A stretch of 64,000 nt of DNA from assembly GCA_947462875.1 (NCBI GenBank), contig CANHQJ010000004.1, positions 62,001-126,000 of the forward strand, written 5' to 3'. The first letter of the stretch is position 1. Each line of letters opens with the position of its first letter. Made by a program: the position numbers and the translations under genes. This document shows positions 1 to 8,200 of the stretch, in pieces. Under the pieces are notes generated by a model that was given only the letters and a program-made list of their open reading frames with translations, was not told the origin of the DNA and ran no database searches. The DNA is from Verrucomicrobiia bacterium (GTDB lineage Bacteria > Verrucomicrobiota > Verrucomicrobiia > Verrucomicrobiales > Akkermansiaceae).

Positions 1-99
1 AATTTGCGGCAGGTGGCGGAAATTTGTTTGCGCAAGGGCCTCCGGGTGGTGATGGCGGGCGCGGGCCGTGGCAAGCCGGGTGACACAGGGAAGCCATGA
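1..99 (+). CDS. C-terminal fragment of an upstream protein (partial)
   Basis: Frame 1 is open from the window edge to a TGA at 97-99, giving a 32-residue tail with an alternating hydrophobic pattern (VAEICLRKGLRVVMAGAG) and a Gly/Pro-rich end. The TGA overlaps the ATG of the next gene (ATGA), so the two genes are probably co-transcribed. The tail faintly resembles a PASTA module of a penicillin-binding protein, but it lacks the usual Q-x-P-x-x-G end. I do not assign a function. Confidence 0.5.
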   Translation, partial: NLRQVAEICLRKGLRVVMAGAGRGKPGDTGKP

Positions 100-848
100 A
101 TGAGGAGCCTCAAGATCAGGGAAAACATGCCATGCGTGCGAGCGCGTGGATTTTTCCGTGGCGCAGGAGTTTCCGGCGCCGGTGGAGCTTGCTCCTGGCA
201 GCGATGATGGTGCTGCCGGTTCTGGCCTTGTTGCTTTCGACGGTGCGGGTGAGGGTGTTCATCACGCCGCCCGCACTCAATCGCTCGGGGGAGCTGGTGC
301 TGGTGCCGGGCACGGATGACAACCGGCAGTTGCTGGAGAAGATTGTGCAGGAAACGCCTTTTCCTAATGCCGGGCGCGATGAGTCGATCGAGATGTGGAG
401 TGATGCCTCCATGCGTGCGGAGCTCCGCCTGGGGTTGCAATCCGGTCAACGCTTGCGGACGGTGGATCTGCCGGCAAACAAGCCGGTGTTCGAGCAAAAC
501 TGGTGGTGGCCGCCAGGGCCGGTGTCCGCGGATGTGGCGGTCCCTCCGTCACTGCCGCAGGGGAAAGCGCTCCAACCTCGCCTGCGCTGGTTGTCCTCGC
601 TGAGTCCGGAGCAAGTGCCGGCGGCATGGCCGTACTACGCGGGACCTGTGGCGAGTGCGGCGGGTGGCAAGTATTTGTTAGAAGTGAACCGCGAGGGGCG
701 TGTGGTGTCGTGCGTCTCGGCGGGAAAGGAATCGGACACACGCGTGGTGGCCTTGGAAAACTGGCTGCGCAGGCTGCGTTTTCCGGAAAGCAAACAAGCT
801 CCCGGCTGGCTGGCCTGTGAGATCATTTGGCAGTACGAACATGATTGA
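96..848 (+). CDS. Single-pass membrane protein of unknown function
   Basis: 250 residues. A basic N-terminus (WRRSFRRRW) is followed by one strong membrane segment at about residues 31-50, then a roughly 200-residue domain with no motif I recognise, presumably outside the cytoplasm. The C-terminal 60 residues (YYLLEVN-like strand, then NWLRRLRF) could form a small alpha/beta unit. An alternative start is the ATG at 132. The gene overlaps its upstream neighbour by ATGA and the next gene by 8 bases, which suggests one operon of three. It contains a GTTAG-context TTA codon at 676-682. The frame is well supported by the overlaps; the function is unknown. Confidence 0.75.
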   Translation: MNEEPQDQGKHAMRASAWIFPWRRSFRRRWSLLLAAMMVLPVLALLLSTVRVRVFITPPALNRSGELVLVPGTDDNRQLLEKIVQETPFPNAGRDESIEMWSDASMRAELRLGLQSGQRLRTVDLPANKPVFEQNWWWPPGPVSADVAVPPSLPQGKALQPRLRWLSSLSPEQVPAAWPYYAGPVASAAGGKYLLEVNREGRVVSCVSAGKESDTRVVALENWLRRLRFPESKQAPGWLACEIIWQYEHD

Positions 849-1068
849 GCTGAGTTTCATGGAATATTGCATGGGGATCGTCATCGGATCATTCCTGCTG
901 GTCGCGCTCTTCGGTTGGATCTCGCGCTTCGCTCATTTCAATGATGAGAGGCGTGGCAGGCGTTCGCGTTTTGTCTGTGATCTGTGCCTGACGACATGGG
1001 AGGATCGCGGTAAGGAAAAAATCGTGGACTGCCCGCATTGTGGCCGATCCTGCCAACGCCCCCGCTGA
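841..1068 (+). CDS. Small membrane zinc-ribbon protein
   Basis: The start at 841 overlaps the end of the preceding gene and gives 75 residues. A membrane helix at about residues 9-27 is followed by a basic linker and a four-cysteine zinc ribbon: C46-x-x-C49 and C64-x-x-C67 (CDLC and CPHC). The ribbon should lie on the cytoplasmic side if the basic linker follows the positive-inside rule. The role is unknown; tight spacing ties it to the preceding membrane protein. A later in-frame ATG at 859 is possible but would remove residues leading into the membrane helix. Confidence 0.7.
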   Translation: MIELSFMEYCMGIVIGSFLLVALFGWISRFAHFNDERRGRRSRFVCDLCLTTWEDRGKEKIVDCPHCGRSCQRPR

Positions 1069-1151
1069 GAAAAAACCCGCAAGTTTGATGATGGTAAGGC
1101 TTGCGTGCCAGATGGGGACTGTATAGGAACGGTCGGGAACAAGCCCCAAAC

Positions 1152-2405
1152 ATGGTTATGAACGAGAGACGCGTTGTGATTACAGGGATCGGCTGCATCA
1201 GCCCGATGGGAAATGATTTGGCATCGACTTGGGATGCCATGAAGGCCGGGCGCAGCGGCATCGATCGCATCACGTCCATGGACACTAGCGCCTACACCAC
1301 CCACATTGCCGGTGAGGTGAAAAATTTCGATGCGTCGCCTTTTTTCAACAATGCCAAGGACTGCCGACGCGCGGATCGCTACGTGCAATTGGCCGTGGCG
1401 GCGGCGCGCATGGCTTTGCTGGATTCGGGGCTGGATGTCGAAAAGGTCGATAAAAATCAGGTGGGCGTCATGGTGAGCAGCGGCATCGGCGGACTGGGCA
1501 CGCTGGAGGAAGAGCATACGAAGCTCATCCAGCGCGGGCCGGGACGGGTCTCGCCGTTCCTGATCCCGATGATGATCGCCAACATCGCCAGTGGCATCAT
1601 TTCCATGGAGTATGGCTTCGGTGGGCCGAACATGGCCATCGTGACGGCTTGTGCCACCTCGAATCACTCGATCGGAGAGGCATGGCGCATCATCAAGTTT
1701 GGCGATGCCGATGCCTTTCTCTGCGGCGGTGGCGAGGCCAGCATCCTGCCTTGCGGACTCGCGGGTTTCGGCAACATGAAGGCGCTGAGCACGCGCAATG
1801 ATGAGCCGCAGCGGGCATCGCGCCCGTTCGATGTGGGCCGCGATGGTTTCGTGATGGGGGAAGGTGCCGGTGTGCTGATGATCGAGGAGCTCGAACACGC
1901 GAAAAAACGCGGTGCCACGATTTACGCCGAACTCATCGGCTACGGCCTGAGCGCGGATGCCTATCACATGACTTCGCCGCATCCTGAGGGAGAAGGCGCC
2001 GCCCGCTGCATGGACATGGCTCTGCGCCACGGGAAAATCAATCCGGAGCAGGTCAGTTATGTCAATGCCCACGGCACCTCGACCGGCCTGGGCGATGTGT
2101 GCGAGACCAAGGCGATCAAAAAGACCTTCGGCGCGCATGCGAAAAACGGTCTCCTCGTGAGCTCCACCAAGTCGATGACCGGTCACTTGCTCGGAGCCGC
2201 CGGCGGTGTGGAAATCGCCGCGTGTTTGATGGCGATGAAGGAAAACATCGTGCCGCCCACCATCAACCTCGACGAACAGGACCCCGAGTGCGATCTCGAC
2301 TACGTGCCGCACGTGGCCCGCGAGGCACAGGTGGATGTGGCGCTCAGCAACAGCTTCGGCTTCGGCGGTCACAATGCCTCGCTGTTGATCAAACGCTTCG
2401 CCTAA
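1152..2405 (+). CDS. fabF: 3-oxoacyl-[acyl-carrier-protein] synthase II (KAS II)
   Basis: 417 residues, normal for FabF. It condenses malonyl-ACP with acyl-ACP in fatty acid elongation in the cytoplasm. The thiolase-fold signature is complete: nucleophilic Cys167 in VTACATS, His307 in AHGTST, Lys340 and His345 in STKSMTGHLLGAAG, and the C-terminal NSFGFGGHN glycine loop. I chose the ATG at 1152 because FabF proteins begin a few residues before RRVVITGIG; ATG 1158 is equally possible, and the longer reading from 1101 adds an unsupported 17 residues. It stands without an acyl carrier protein gene next to it. nadA follows after 12 bases. Confidence 0.95.
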   Translation: MVMNERRVVITGIGCISPMGNDLASTWDAMKAGRSGIDRITSMDTSAYTTHIAGEVKNFDASPFFNNAKDCRRADRYVQLAVAAARMALLDSGLDVEKVDKNQVGVMVSSGIGGLGTLEEEHTKLIQRGPGRVSPFLIPMMIANIASGIISMEYGFGGPNMAIVTACATSNHSIGEAWRIIKFGDADAFLCGGGEASILPCGLAGFGNMKALSTRNDEPQRASRPFDVGRDGFVMGEGAGVLMIEELEHAKKRGATIYAELIGYGLSADAYHMTSPHPEGEGAARCMDMALRHGKINPEQVSYVNAHGTSTGLGDVCETKAIKKTFGAHAKNGLLVSSTKSMTGHLLGAAGGVEIAACLMAMKENIVPPTINLDEQDPECDLDYVPHVAREAQVDVALSNSFGFGGHNASLLIKRFA

Positions 2406-2417
2406 CACTTTTTCTCC

Positions 2418-3356
2418 ATGTCAGTCACGTCCATCGATCTCGTTGCCGAAATCAAGCGTCTCAAACGCGAGCGCAATGCCGTCATTCTCGCTCACAATTA
2501 CCAGACCGGTGACATCCAGGATGTGGCGGACTATGTGGGCGACTCGCTCGGTTTGGCCTATCACGCGAAGGAAACGCAGGCGGATGTGATTGTTTTTTGC
2601 GGCGTGCATTTCATGGCGGAGACGGCGAAGATCGTCAATCCGGGCAAGATCGTGGTGCTGCCGGACAAGGATGCCGGTTGTTCGTTGGAGCAATCCTGCC
2701 CCGGCCCCGCTCTGGAGAAATTTCTCCAGGACCATGCGGAGAAAAACTACTACGTCATCGCCTACATCAATTGTTCGGCGCACGTCAAGGCGCTCTGCGA
2801 TGTGATTTGCACCTCGGGCAATGCGGTGAAAATCGTCAACAAAGCCCCGCAGGATCGGCCGATTCTTTTTGTGCCGGATCAAAATCTCGGCGCCTGGGTG
2901 ATGGAGCAGACCGGTCGCAAGATGGACCTGTGGCAGGGATCCTGCTACGTCCACGTCGAGTTCACGCGAGACTCGATCCGCAAGATCAAGGAGCAATACC
3001 CGCAGGCACTGGTCGTGGCGCATCCCGAATGCACGCAGGCCGTGCGCCTGCTGGCGGATGAGGTGTGTTCGACGGAAAAAATGGTGACGTATTGCAAAAA
3101 CGCTCCCGTCAACGATATCATCGTCGTCACCGAGAGCGGCATGCTGCATCGCCTGCGCCGTGAGTGCCCCGAGAAAAATCTCATCCCCGGCCCCACCGAT
3201 CGCTGCGCGTGTGCGGATTGCCGTTACATGAAGATGAACACCTTGCAGAAACTGCACGACTGCCTGCGCGATCTCAGCCCGCGCGTGGAGATCCCCGAAG
3301 ACATGCGCGCCCGCGCCGAGGCTCCCTTGTTGCTGATGCTGGAGCAGTCGCGCTAG
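2418..3356 (+). CDS. nadA: Quinolinate synthase A
   Basis: 312 residues, the usual size for the short NadA type. It makes quinolinate from iminoaspartate and dihydroxyacetone phosphate in NAD synthesis, using a [4Fe-4S] cluster. Visible features are the N-terminal AHNYQ, the first cluster cysteine C88 in DAGCSL, the second C176 in CYVH, the conserved HPE at 202-204, and a C-terminal CACADCRYMKMNTL block in which C263 or C268 supplies the third ligand. No nadB or nadC is visible nearby. It starts 12 bases after fabF and is probably co-transcribed with it. Confidence 0.95.
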   Translation: MSVTSIDLVAEIKRLKRERNAVILAHNYQTGDIQDVADYVGDSLGLAYHAKETQADVIVFCGVHFMAETAKIVNPGKIVVLPDKDAGCSLEQSCPGPALEKFLQDHAEKNYYVIAYINCSAHVKALCDVICTSGNAVKIVNKAPQDRPILFVPDQNLGAWVMEQTGRKMDLWQGSCYVHVEFTRDSIRKIKEQYPQALVVAHPECTQAVRLLADEVCSTEKMVTYCKNAPVNDIIVVTESGMLHRLRRECPEKNLIPGPTDRCACADCRYMKMNTLQKLHDCLRDLSPRVEIPEDMRARAEAPLLLMLEQSR

Positions 3357-3359
3357 GCA

Positions 3360-3381
3360 GGACCGCCTCTCCGAGCGGTCC
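3360..3381. terminator. Hairpin between convergent nadA and cyclo-ligase genes
   Basis: GGACCGC (3360-3366) pairs perfectly with GCGGTCC (3375-3381) across an 8-base loop. It lies between two convergent stop codons. There is no U-tract on either side, so intrinsic termination is only plausible. Confidence 0.45.
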
Positions 3382-3389
3382 CCGCCCCA

Positions 3390-3941
3390 TCAATCACTCA
3401 CCACGAGATTCATTCTAACGTCGTGTGGCTCAAAAGGAATATCGTCTAACAAAAATGCCGAAAAAGTCACGCCGATGCACGGCGGGGGCGTGGGATGGAG
3501 TTGGGCGAGGAAGCGGTCGTAGTAGCCGCCGCCTTTGCCGAGGCGATTGCCCTCGCGGGTGAAAGCGGTGCCGGGGCAGAGGATGACGTCGAGCATTTGT
3601 GGAGGGATTTCCGGCAGGGAGAGCGATGGCTCGCGCAGCCCCCAGGCCCCGGGGATCATTTCCGTTGTCACATCGGTCACCCGATGAAAAGTCATCTCCC
3701 GGCCGGTCACGCGCGGATAGAAAAACAAGCGCTCGGGAAACAGTGCCGGCAGTGCGCCCAGATCGGGCTCGCGCGGCAGCGCGGCGAACAACGCGATGTG
3801 CTGCCACTCGGGATGGGCGCGCAGCAAATCCGCCAGGTTGCCGACGATCCTACGCGATGCCGCGATGGGATCCGGCACGGAAATGCGGCGACATTCGCGT
3901 CGCAAAAGCTCTTTGTTTTCCCCTGGGAACGGATTTGGCAC
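3390..3941 (-). CDS. 5-formyltetrahydrofolate cyclo-ligase
   Basis: 183 residues from a GTG start at 3941, typical length. It converts 5-formyl-THF to 5,10-methenyl-THF using ATP. The family pattern is clear: an N-terminal K-x-x-L-R-R helix, then the nucleotide-binding GTAFTREGNRLGKGGGYYDRFL block. No ATG lies near the N-terminus, so GTG is the best start. It is divergent from the secreted protein at 3965 with only 23 bases between them. A GTTAG-context TTA codon occurs near the C-terminus (about 3446-3452). Confidence 0.9.
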   Translation of the reverse strand: MPNPFPGENKELLRRECRRISVPDPIAASRRIVGNLADLLRAHPEWQHIALFAALPREPDLGALPALFPERLFFYPRVTGREMTFHRVTDVTTEMIPGAWGLREPSLSLPEIPPQMLDVILCPGTAFTREGNRLGKGGGYYDRFLAQLHPTPPPCIGVTFSAFLLDDIPFEPHDVRMNLVVSD

Positions 3942-3964
3942 TTGAAAATTTTTGAGTTCGCAGG

Positions 3965-4582
3965 ATGCTAGTGCTTGTGAAGCGTGTATGGCAAGGACTG
4001 TTTGGACTATGGCTCATCTGCCCCGTGTTGCTGGCGGCGGAGGAGAAAAAGATCGACTACAAGCCGCCCGTGGTGGGCTCCGGATTGTTTTCCGACAAGC
4101 TCACCATGATGGACAAGGAGCGCGAGGAGTATGCGATCAACCTCGCGACCTACGCGGGTAATCAGATTGTCGATGGCAAGGGCTCCCCTGCGTCACTCAC
4201 CCAGGCGCGCCGGCTTCTCGCCTTGTCCTTGCACCTTTCCCCGCGCAACCGCAAGGCCGTGGTGATGAACTATCAGTTGGAAAAAGGCATCCTGCCGCAA
4301 AAAGTGGAGGGCGATTACAGCGCCGAGGTGCTGGCCCGCCTGCTCCTGACGCGCGGGCAGTTGCTGATGAAGCAGACCGCGGAGGAGGACGTTTTGTTAG
4401 GACGCTGTTTCATCGAGGTGGCGGCGGAAATGGATCCGCGCAATGAGGATGCGGTCTACGCCTCGGAACTTCTGCGGCTGGACAATAAAAAAATTTCCTG
4501 GGACATGCTCACCGACGTGAAGGTCAAGCCCCTGGTCTTGCCAGTGCCCGATGCCGCAAACAAAGAGGAGGCGCGGCCATGA
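3965..4582 (+). CDS. Secreted protein, possibly TPR-like
   Basis: 205 residues. A cleavable signal peptide covers about residues 1-25 (hydrophobic core GLFGLWLICPVLLA, then AEEKK). The mature part is helical, with pairs such as QARRLLALSLHLSPRNRKAVV and RCFIEVAAEMDPRNEDAVYASELL that look like tetratricopeptide helices with the 'P-x-N-x-x-A' turn. It overlaps the downstream adenosyltransferase gene by ATGA, so the two are translationally coupled although the products should end up in different compartments. The specific role is unknown. Confidence 0.75.
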   Translation: MLVLVKRVWQGLFGLWLICPVLLAAEEKKIDYKPPVVGSGLFSDKLTMMDKEREEYAINLATYAGNQIVDGKGSPASLTQARRLLALSLHLSPRNRKAVVMNYQLEKGILPQKVEGDYSAEVLARLLLTRGQLLMKQTAEEDVLLGRCFIEVAAEMDPRNEDAVYASELLRLDNKKISWDMLTDVKVKPLVLPVPDAANKEEARP

Positions 4583-5097
4583 GCATCATCACCAAACGGG
4601 GCGATGAGGGCGAAACGGATTTATTGTTCAGCCGCCGCATCCGCAAGACTTCCCTGCGCGTGCAGGCTCTGGGAGCGGTGGATGAACTGAACACGGCGCT
4701 GGGGCTCGCACGCGCGGCCGGCTTGCGGGTGGAGATCGAGACCGTCATCGATCGCGTGCAGGAAAAACTCGTGGCGGCGATGGGGCAGCTCGCAACCTTG
4801 CCCGAGGACCGTGAGCGCTATACCTATGCGGCGATCGCGCCTGAGGATGTCACCTGGGTCGAGGAAACGGCGAAGGAAATGGAAAGCCGTGGTGTCCGTT
4901 TCACCGGCTGGGCGCGTCCGGGAGCCGAGGGCGCCATCGCTTCCGCCGCGCTCGATATGGCCCGCTCGGTGGCACGTCGTGCGGAGCGGCAATCCTGGGA
5001 GCTGCACGAATCGGGTGGAGAGGTGAATCAGGACGTGCTCTTGTTTCTCAACCGCATTTCGGATTTGTTGTGGATCCTGGCCCGCGTGAGTGCGTGA
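4579..5097 (+). CDS. PduO-type ATP:cob(I)alamin adenosyltransferase
   Basis: 172 residues. It transfers the adenosyl group of ATP to cob(I)alamin to make coenzyme B12. PduO/MMAB signatures are present: TKRGDEGETDLL at the ATP site near the N-terminus, GAVDELNTALGLARA, and the C-terminal MARSVARRAERQSWEL...NQDVLLFLNRISDLLWILAR helix pair. Length is near the family norm of 180-190. It overlaps the upstream secreted protein by four bases. No B12-dependent enzyme lies beside it, and no cobalamin riboswitch is possible here because there is no leader. Confidence 0.9.
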   Translation: MSIITKRGDEGETDLLFSRRIRKTSLRVQALGAVDELNTALGLARAAGLRVEIETVIDRVQEKLVAAMGQLATLPEDRERYTYAAIAPEDVTWVEETAKEMESRGVRFTGWARPGAEGAIASAALDMARSVARRAERQSWELHESGGEVNQDVLLFLNRISDLLWILARVSA

Positions 5098-5230
5098 ATC
5101 GTTGGGCATGAAGGCCGGGCCGAGCGATGTTTTTCCGACTGGCTGAGGAGTGATGTCAGGCGCGTTCGCCCGCTGATGGTGTCGTTGTTTGTGCTTTTCA
5201 TGGTGTTGGATTTTTGCTAGCATTCCAGTC

Positions 5231-8200
5231 ATGTCTTCGCAGCGGTACTGGGCGTTTCTTTCGTATTCCTCGAAAGATGCGGGTTTTGTCAAAAAGCTGC
5301 ACACCAAGCTGGAAACCTACCGCATGCCGCGTGATTTGGTCGGGCGGCCGGGATTGGATGAGCCGATTCCGAAAAAGCTGTTTCCGGTTTTTCGCGATCG
5401 CGATGAATTGCCTCTGGCTTCCGATCTTGGCTCCACGATCCAGGATGCCTTGCATGCCTCGCGATATTTGATCGTGATTTGCTCGCCAAATTCCGCGCGT
5501 TCGCAATGGGTGAATGAGGAGATCCGCTGCTTCAAGGCCATGGGGCGTGCGAACCGCATTTTAGCGCTGATCATCGATGGTGAACCGAATGCGAGTCGCG
5601 ATCCGAACTCTCCCGTCGAAGAATGCTTCCCGCAGGCCTTGCGTTTTCATGTCGATGCCGATGGCACGATCACCGATCAACCGACGGAGCCGATCGCGGG
5701 GGATTTGCGTCCGGGCAAGGATGGCTGGGACATGGCGTTTCTCAAGTGCATCGCGGGCATCACCGGCTGCGGCTTGAATGCACTGACCGCTCGCGAAAAA
5801 AAGCGGGCGCGGCGGCGGAAGTTATTGATGGCAGCTGCGGGCTTGGTTCTTGCCGCTGGTGCCACGGGATGGTGGGACTACACGCGTATCAAAATCCATC
5901 ACTATGCGGAAATCGCCGAGCGCTTCGGGGTGCCGGAGGGCTATCATGAATTGTCATCTGACCAGGTGGCGCACCGGGAGTTGTCCTATAAAGTCGAATC
6001 ATCACGGCGCAAGGTGCGCAGCATCACCTGCGTGCATTCCTCCGGCGTGCCGACGGAACAAGGTGAATTCGATTCGGCGATACAGGAACTGAAATTTGGC
6101 GAAGATGATAGTTTGCAGGAAATCGTTTATCGCAATCCCATGGGCCACATCACGGCGCGACGGATTTTTTCCGCGCTGAAAGACCAGACGCGCATCATAG
6201 AATTCAAAAGCGAACACGATGACTCGCCGCTGGCCTTATCGGCAAAAGACATTTCCATGTCATCCAGCGCATCAATGGCAGCGCGCACGGAGGTGACGGC
6301 GCAGCGCGCTACCTACGCGGACGATGGATCACTGAAAGAGGTGCGTTTTCTCAGCTTGTGGCGTGAACCACGTGCTGATCCGGATGGCGTCTTTGGCATG
6401 CGTTACGAGTATGATGGCAGCTTGCTTCACTCCAAAATCATCAATCTCGATGCCGAGGGGCAGGCAGTGAAGAACCGTCGCGGTTTTGCTGTGGCGAAAT
6501 TCCGCCGCAATGCCATGGGCTTGATTGAGGAGGTGGGGCTGTTTGATGAACAGGAAAATCCTGTCATGGAGCCGGAATTGTATCATTGCTATCGCTATCA
6601 ATATGATCGTTACGGCAATCGCATCATAAAGACTTTTTACGATGAGTCCATGCAGCCCATCGAGGCTTCTCTCGGCTATCATCAAATGGCACTGACCCGA
6701 AGTGATGCCGGAGACATCCTCACGACAAAGTATTACGATCGATCGCTGAAGCCAGTCATGAGCATGGACGGCTACCATGAGGTCAGAGAAACGTATGATG
6801 CCCGCGGGGAAACGCTTTCGACGCAGTACTTCGATCAGAATGGGAAGCCTGCTGTGGACAAATGGCTCGTGCATGAGATGCGCATGACGCGTGATCAGCA
6901 CGGGTATGAAATGTCCCGCGAATATTACGATATCAATCGTGCGCCATTTCTGGGCGGCGAGCGCAGGATTTTCCGGGAGGCCTTTACCTATCATACGAAT
7001 GGCATGTTGCAATCGTTGTCCTACTTTGATGTGGAATTGAAGCCGATGGTGCCTCTTGATTTTGTCGCTCACCGCACCGAGTTCCAAATCGACTCGTTAG
7101 GGCGCTTGAAATCATGGGCGAACTATGATGTCAAAGGGCAACCGATCCGCGGAGCGGAGGGCGAATCGATGGTGCGTGTCAAACACGATCATCGCGGCAA
7201 TGTGATCGAAATGGCGAATTTCGATGCAACAGGAACCGCTTTTGACGTGAATGGATTTCACCGCATTTCCAATGAATTCAATGACCGTGGTCTGATCGTG
7301 AAATCCAGTAACTGGGCCGCGAATGGGCAGCCTGCGAATAACTTCAAAGGAATACATCTTACTGTGACAGAATACGACGATCGAGGTCACAAATCGGGAG
7401 AGAGCTATTTTGCGGCCAATCAGAAAGCCACTGTCGATTTGATCGGCGTGCATCGCTATCAATATCGTCGGGATGACCGTGGCAATGTCTTGGAGGAGCG
7501 CTACTTCGATGTTGCCAATCGTCCGAAACCAGCGAGCAATGGAGTTTACATTTTTCGTTTTCAATACACGGATGCCGGTAAACCGAAGCTCACCCAGTAC
7601 TTTGATAAAGATGACAAACCGATGCTTTCGAATCACGGTATTCATTCCTTTACCGCCACCTATGACAGCCGTGGCAATAATCTCGAAACAGCCTCTTTCG
7701 GCATCGATGGCAAAGCGGTGCGGCACCGTGAAGAGAATGTTCACTGCATTGTGTATGAATACGATGAACGCAATCGCGATGTCGTGGTGCGTTACCTCGA
7801 TGAACAACGCCTGCCGATGGCGGGTTATGAGGGCTGGCATGAGCGGCGCTATGAAAAAGACCTGCGCGGCAATATTACATTAACGCAGTATTTTTCCTCT
7901 GATCGCAAGCCGATGAATTCCGATGATGGCGTCCATTTGCTCCGCGCCCGTTATGATGAAAAAGACCGCTTGCTGGAAAAAAGTTGCTTCGGTCCCGATG
8001 AAAAACCGGTGCTCTGTGATGCGGGATGGCATCGTCTAACGATTGATCGTTTCGATCAAGACAACACGGATGAGTCGCGTTACTTCGGCGTGGATGGCAA
8101 GCCGATCATTCATCCCACCAAAGGCTGGCACAAAGAAAAAGTTTCCTATCCGAAGAATGGCGCGATCAAGGAAGTTTCCTTTTACGATGTGAATGAACAG

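Noticed and set aside
933-2408. 491-codon open frame on the minus strand across fabF
   Set aside because: It is antisense to a gene with complete catalytic motifs, is rich in His/Arg as expected of a shadow of GC-rich coding, and shows no domain.
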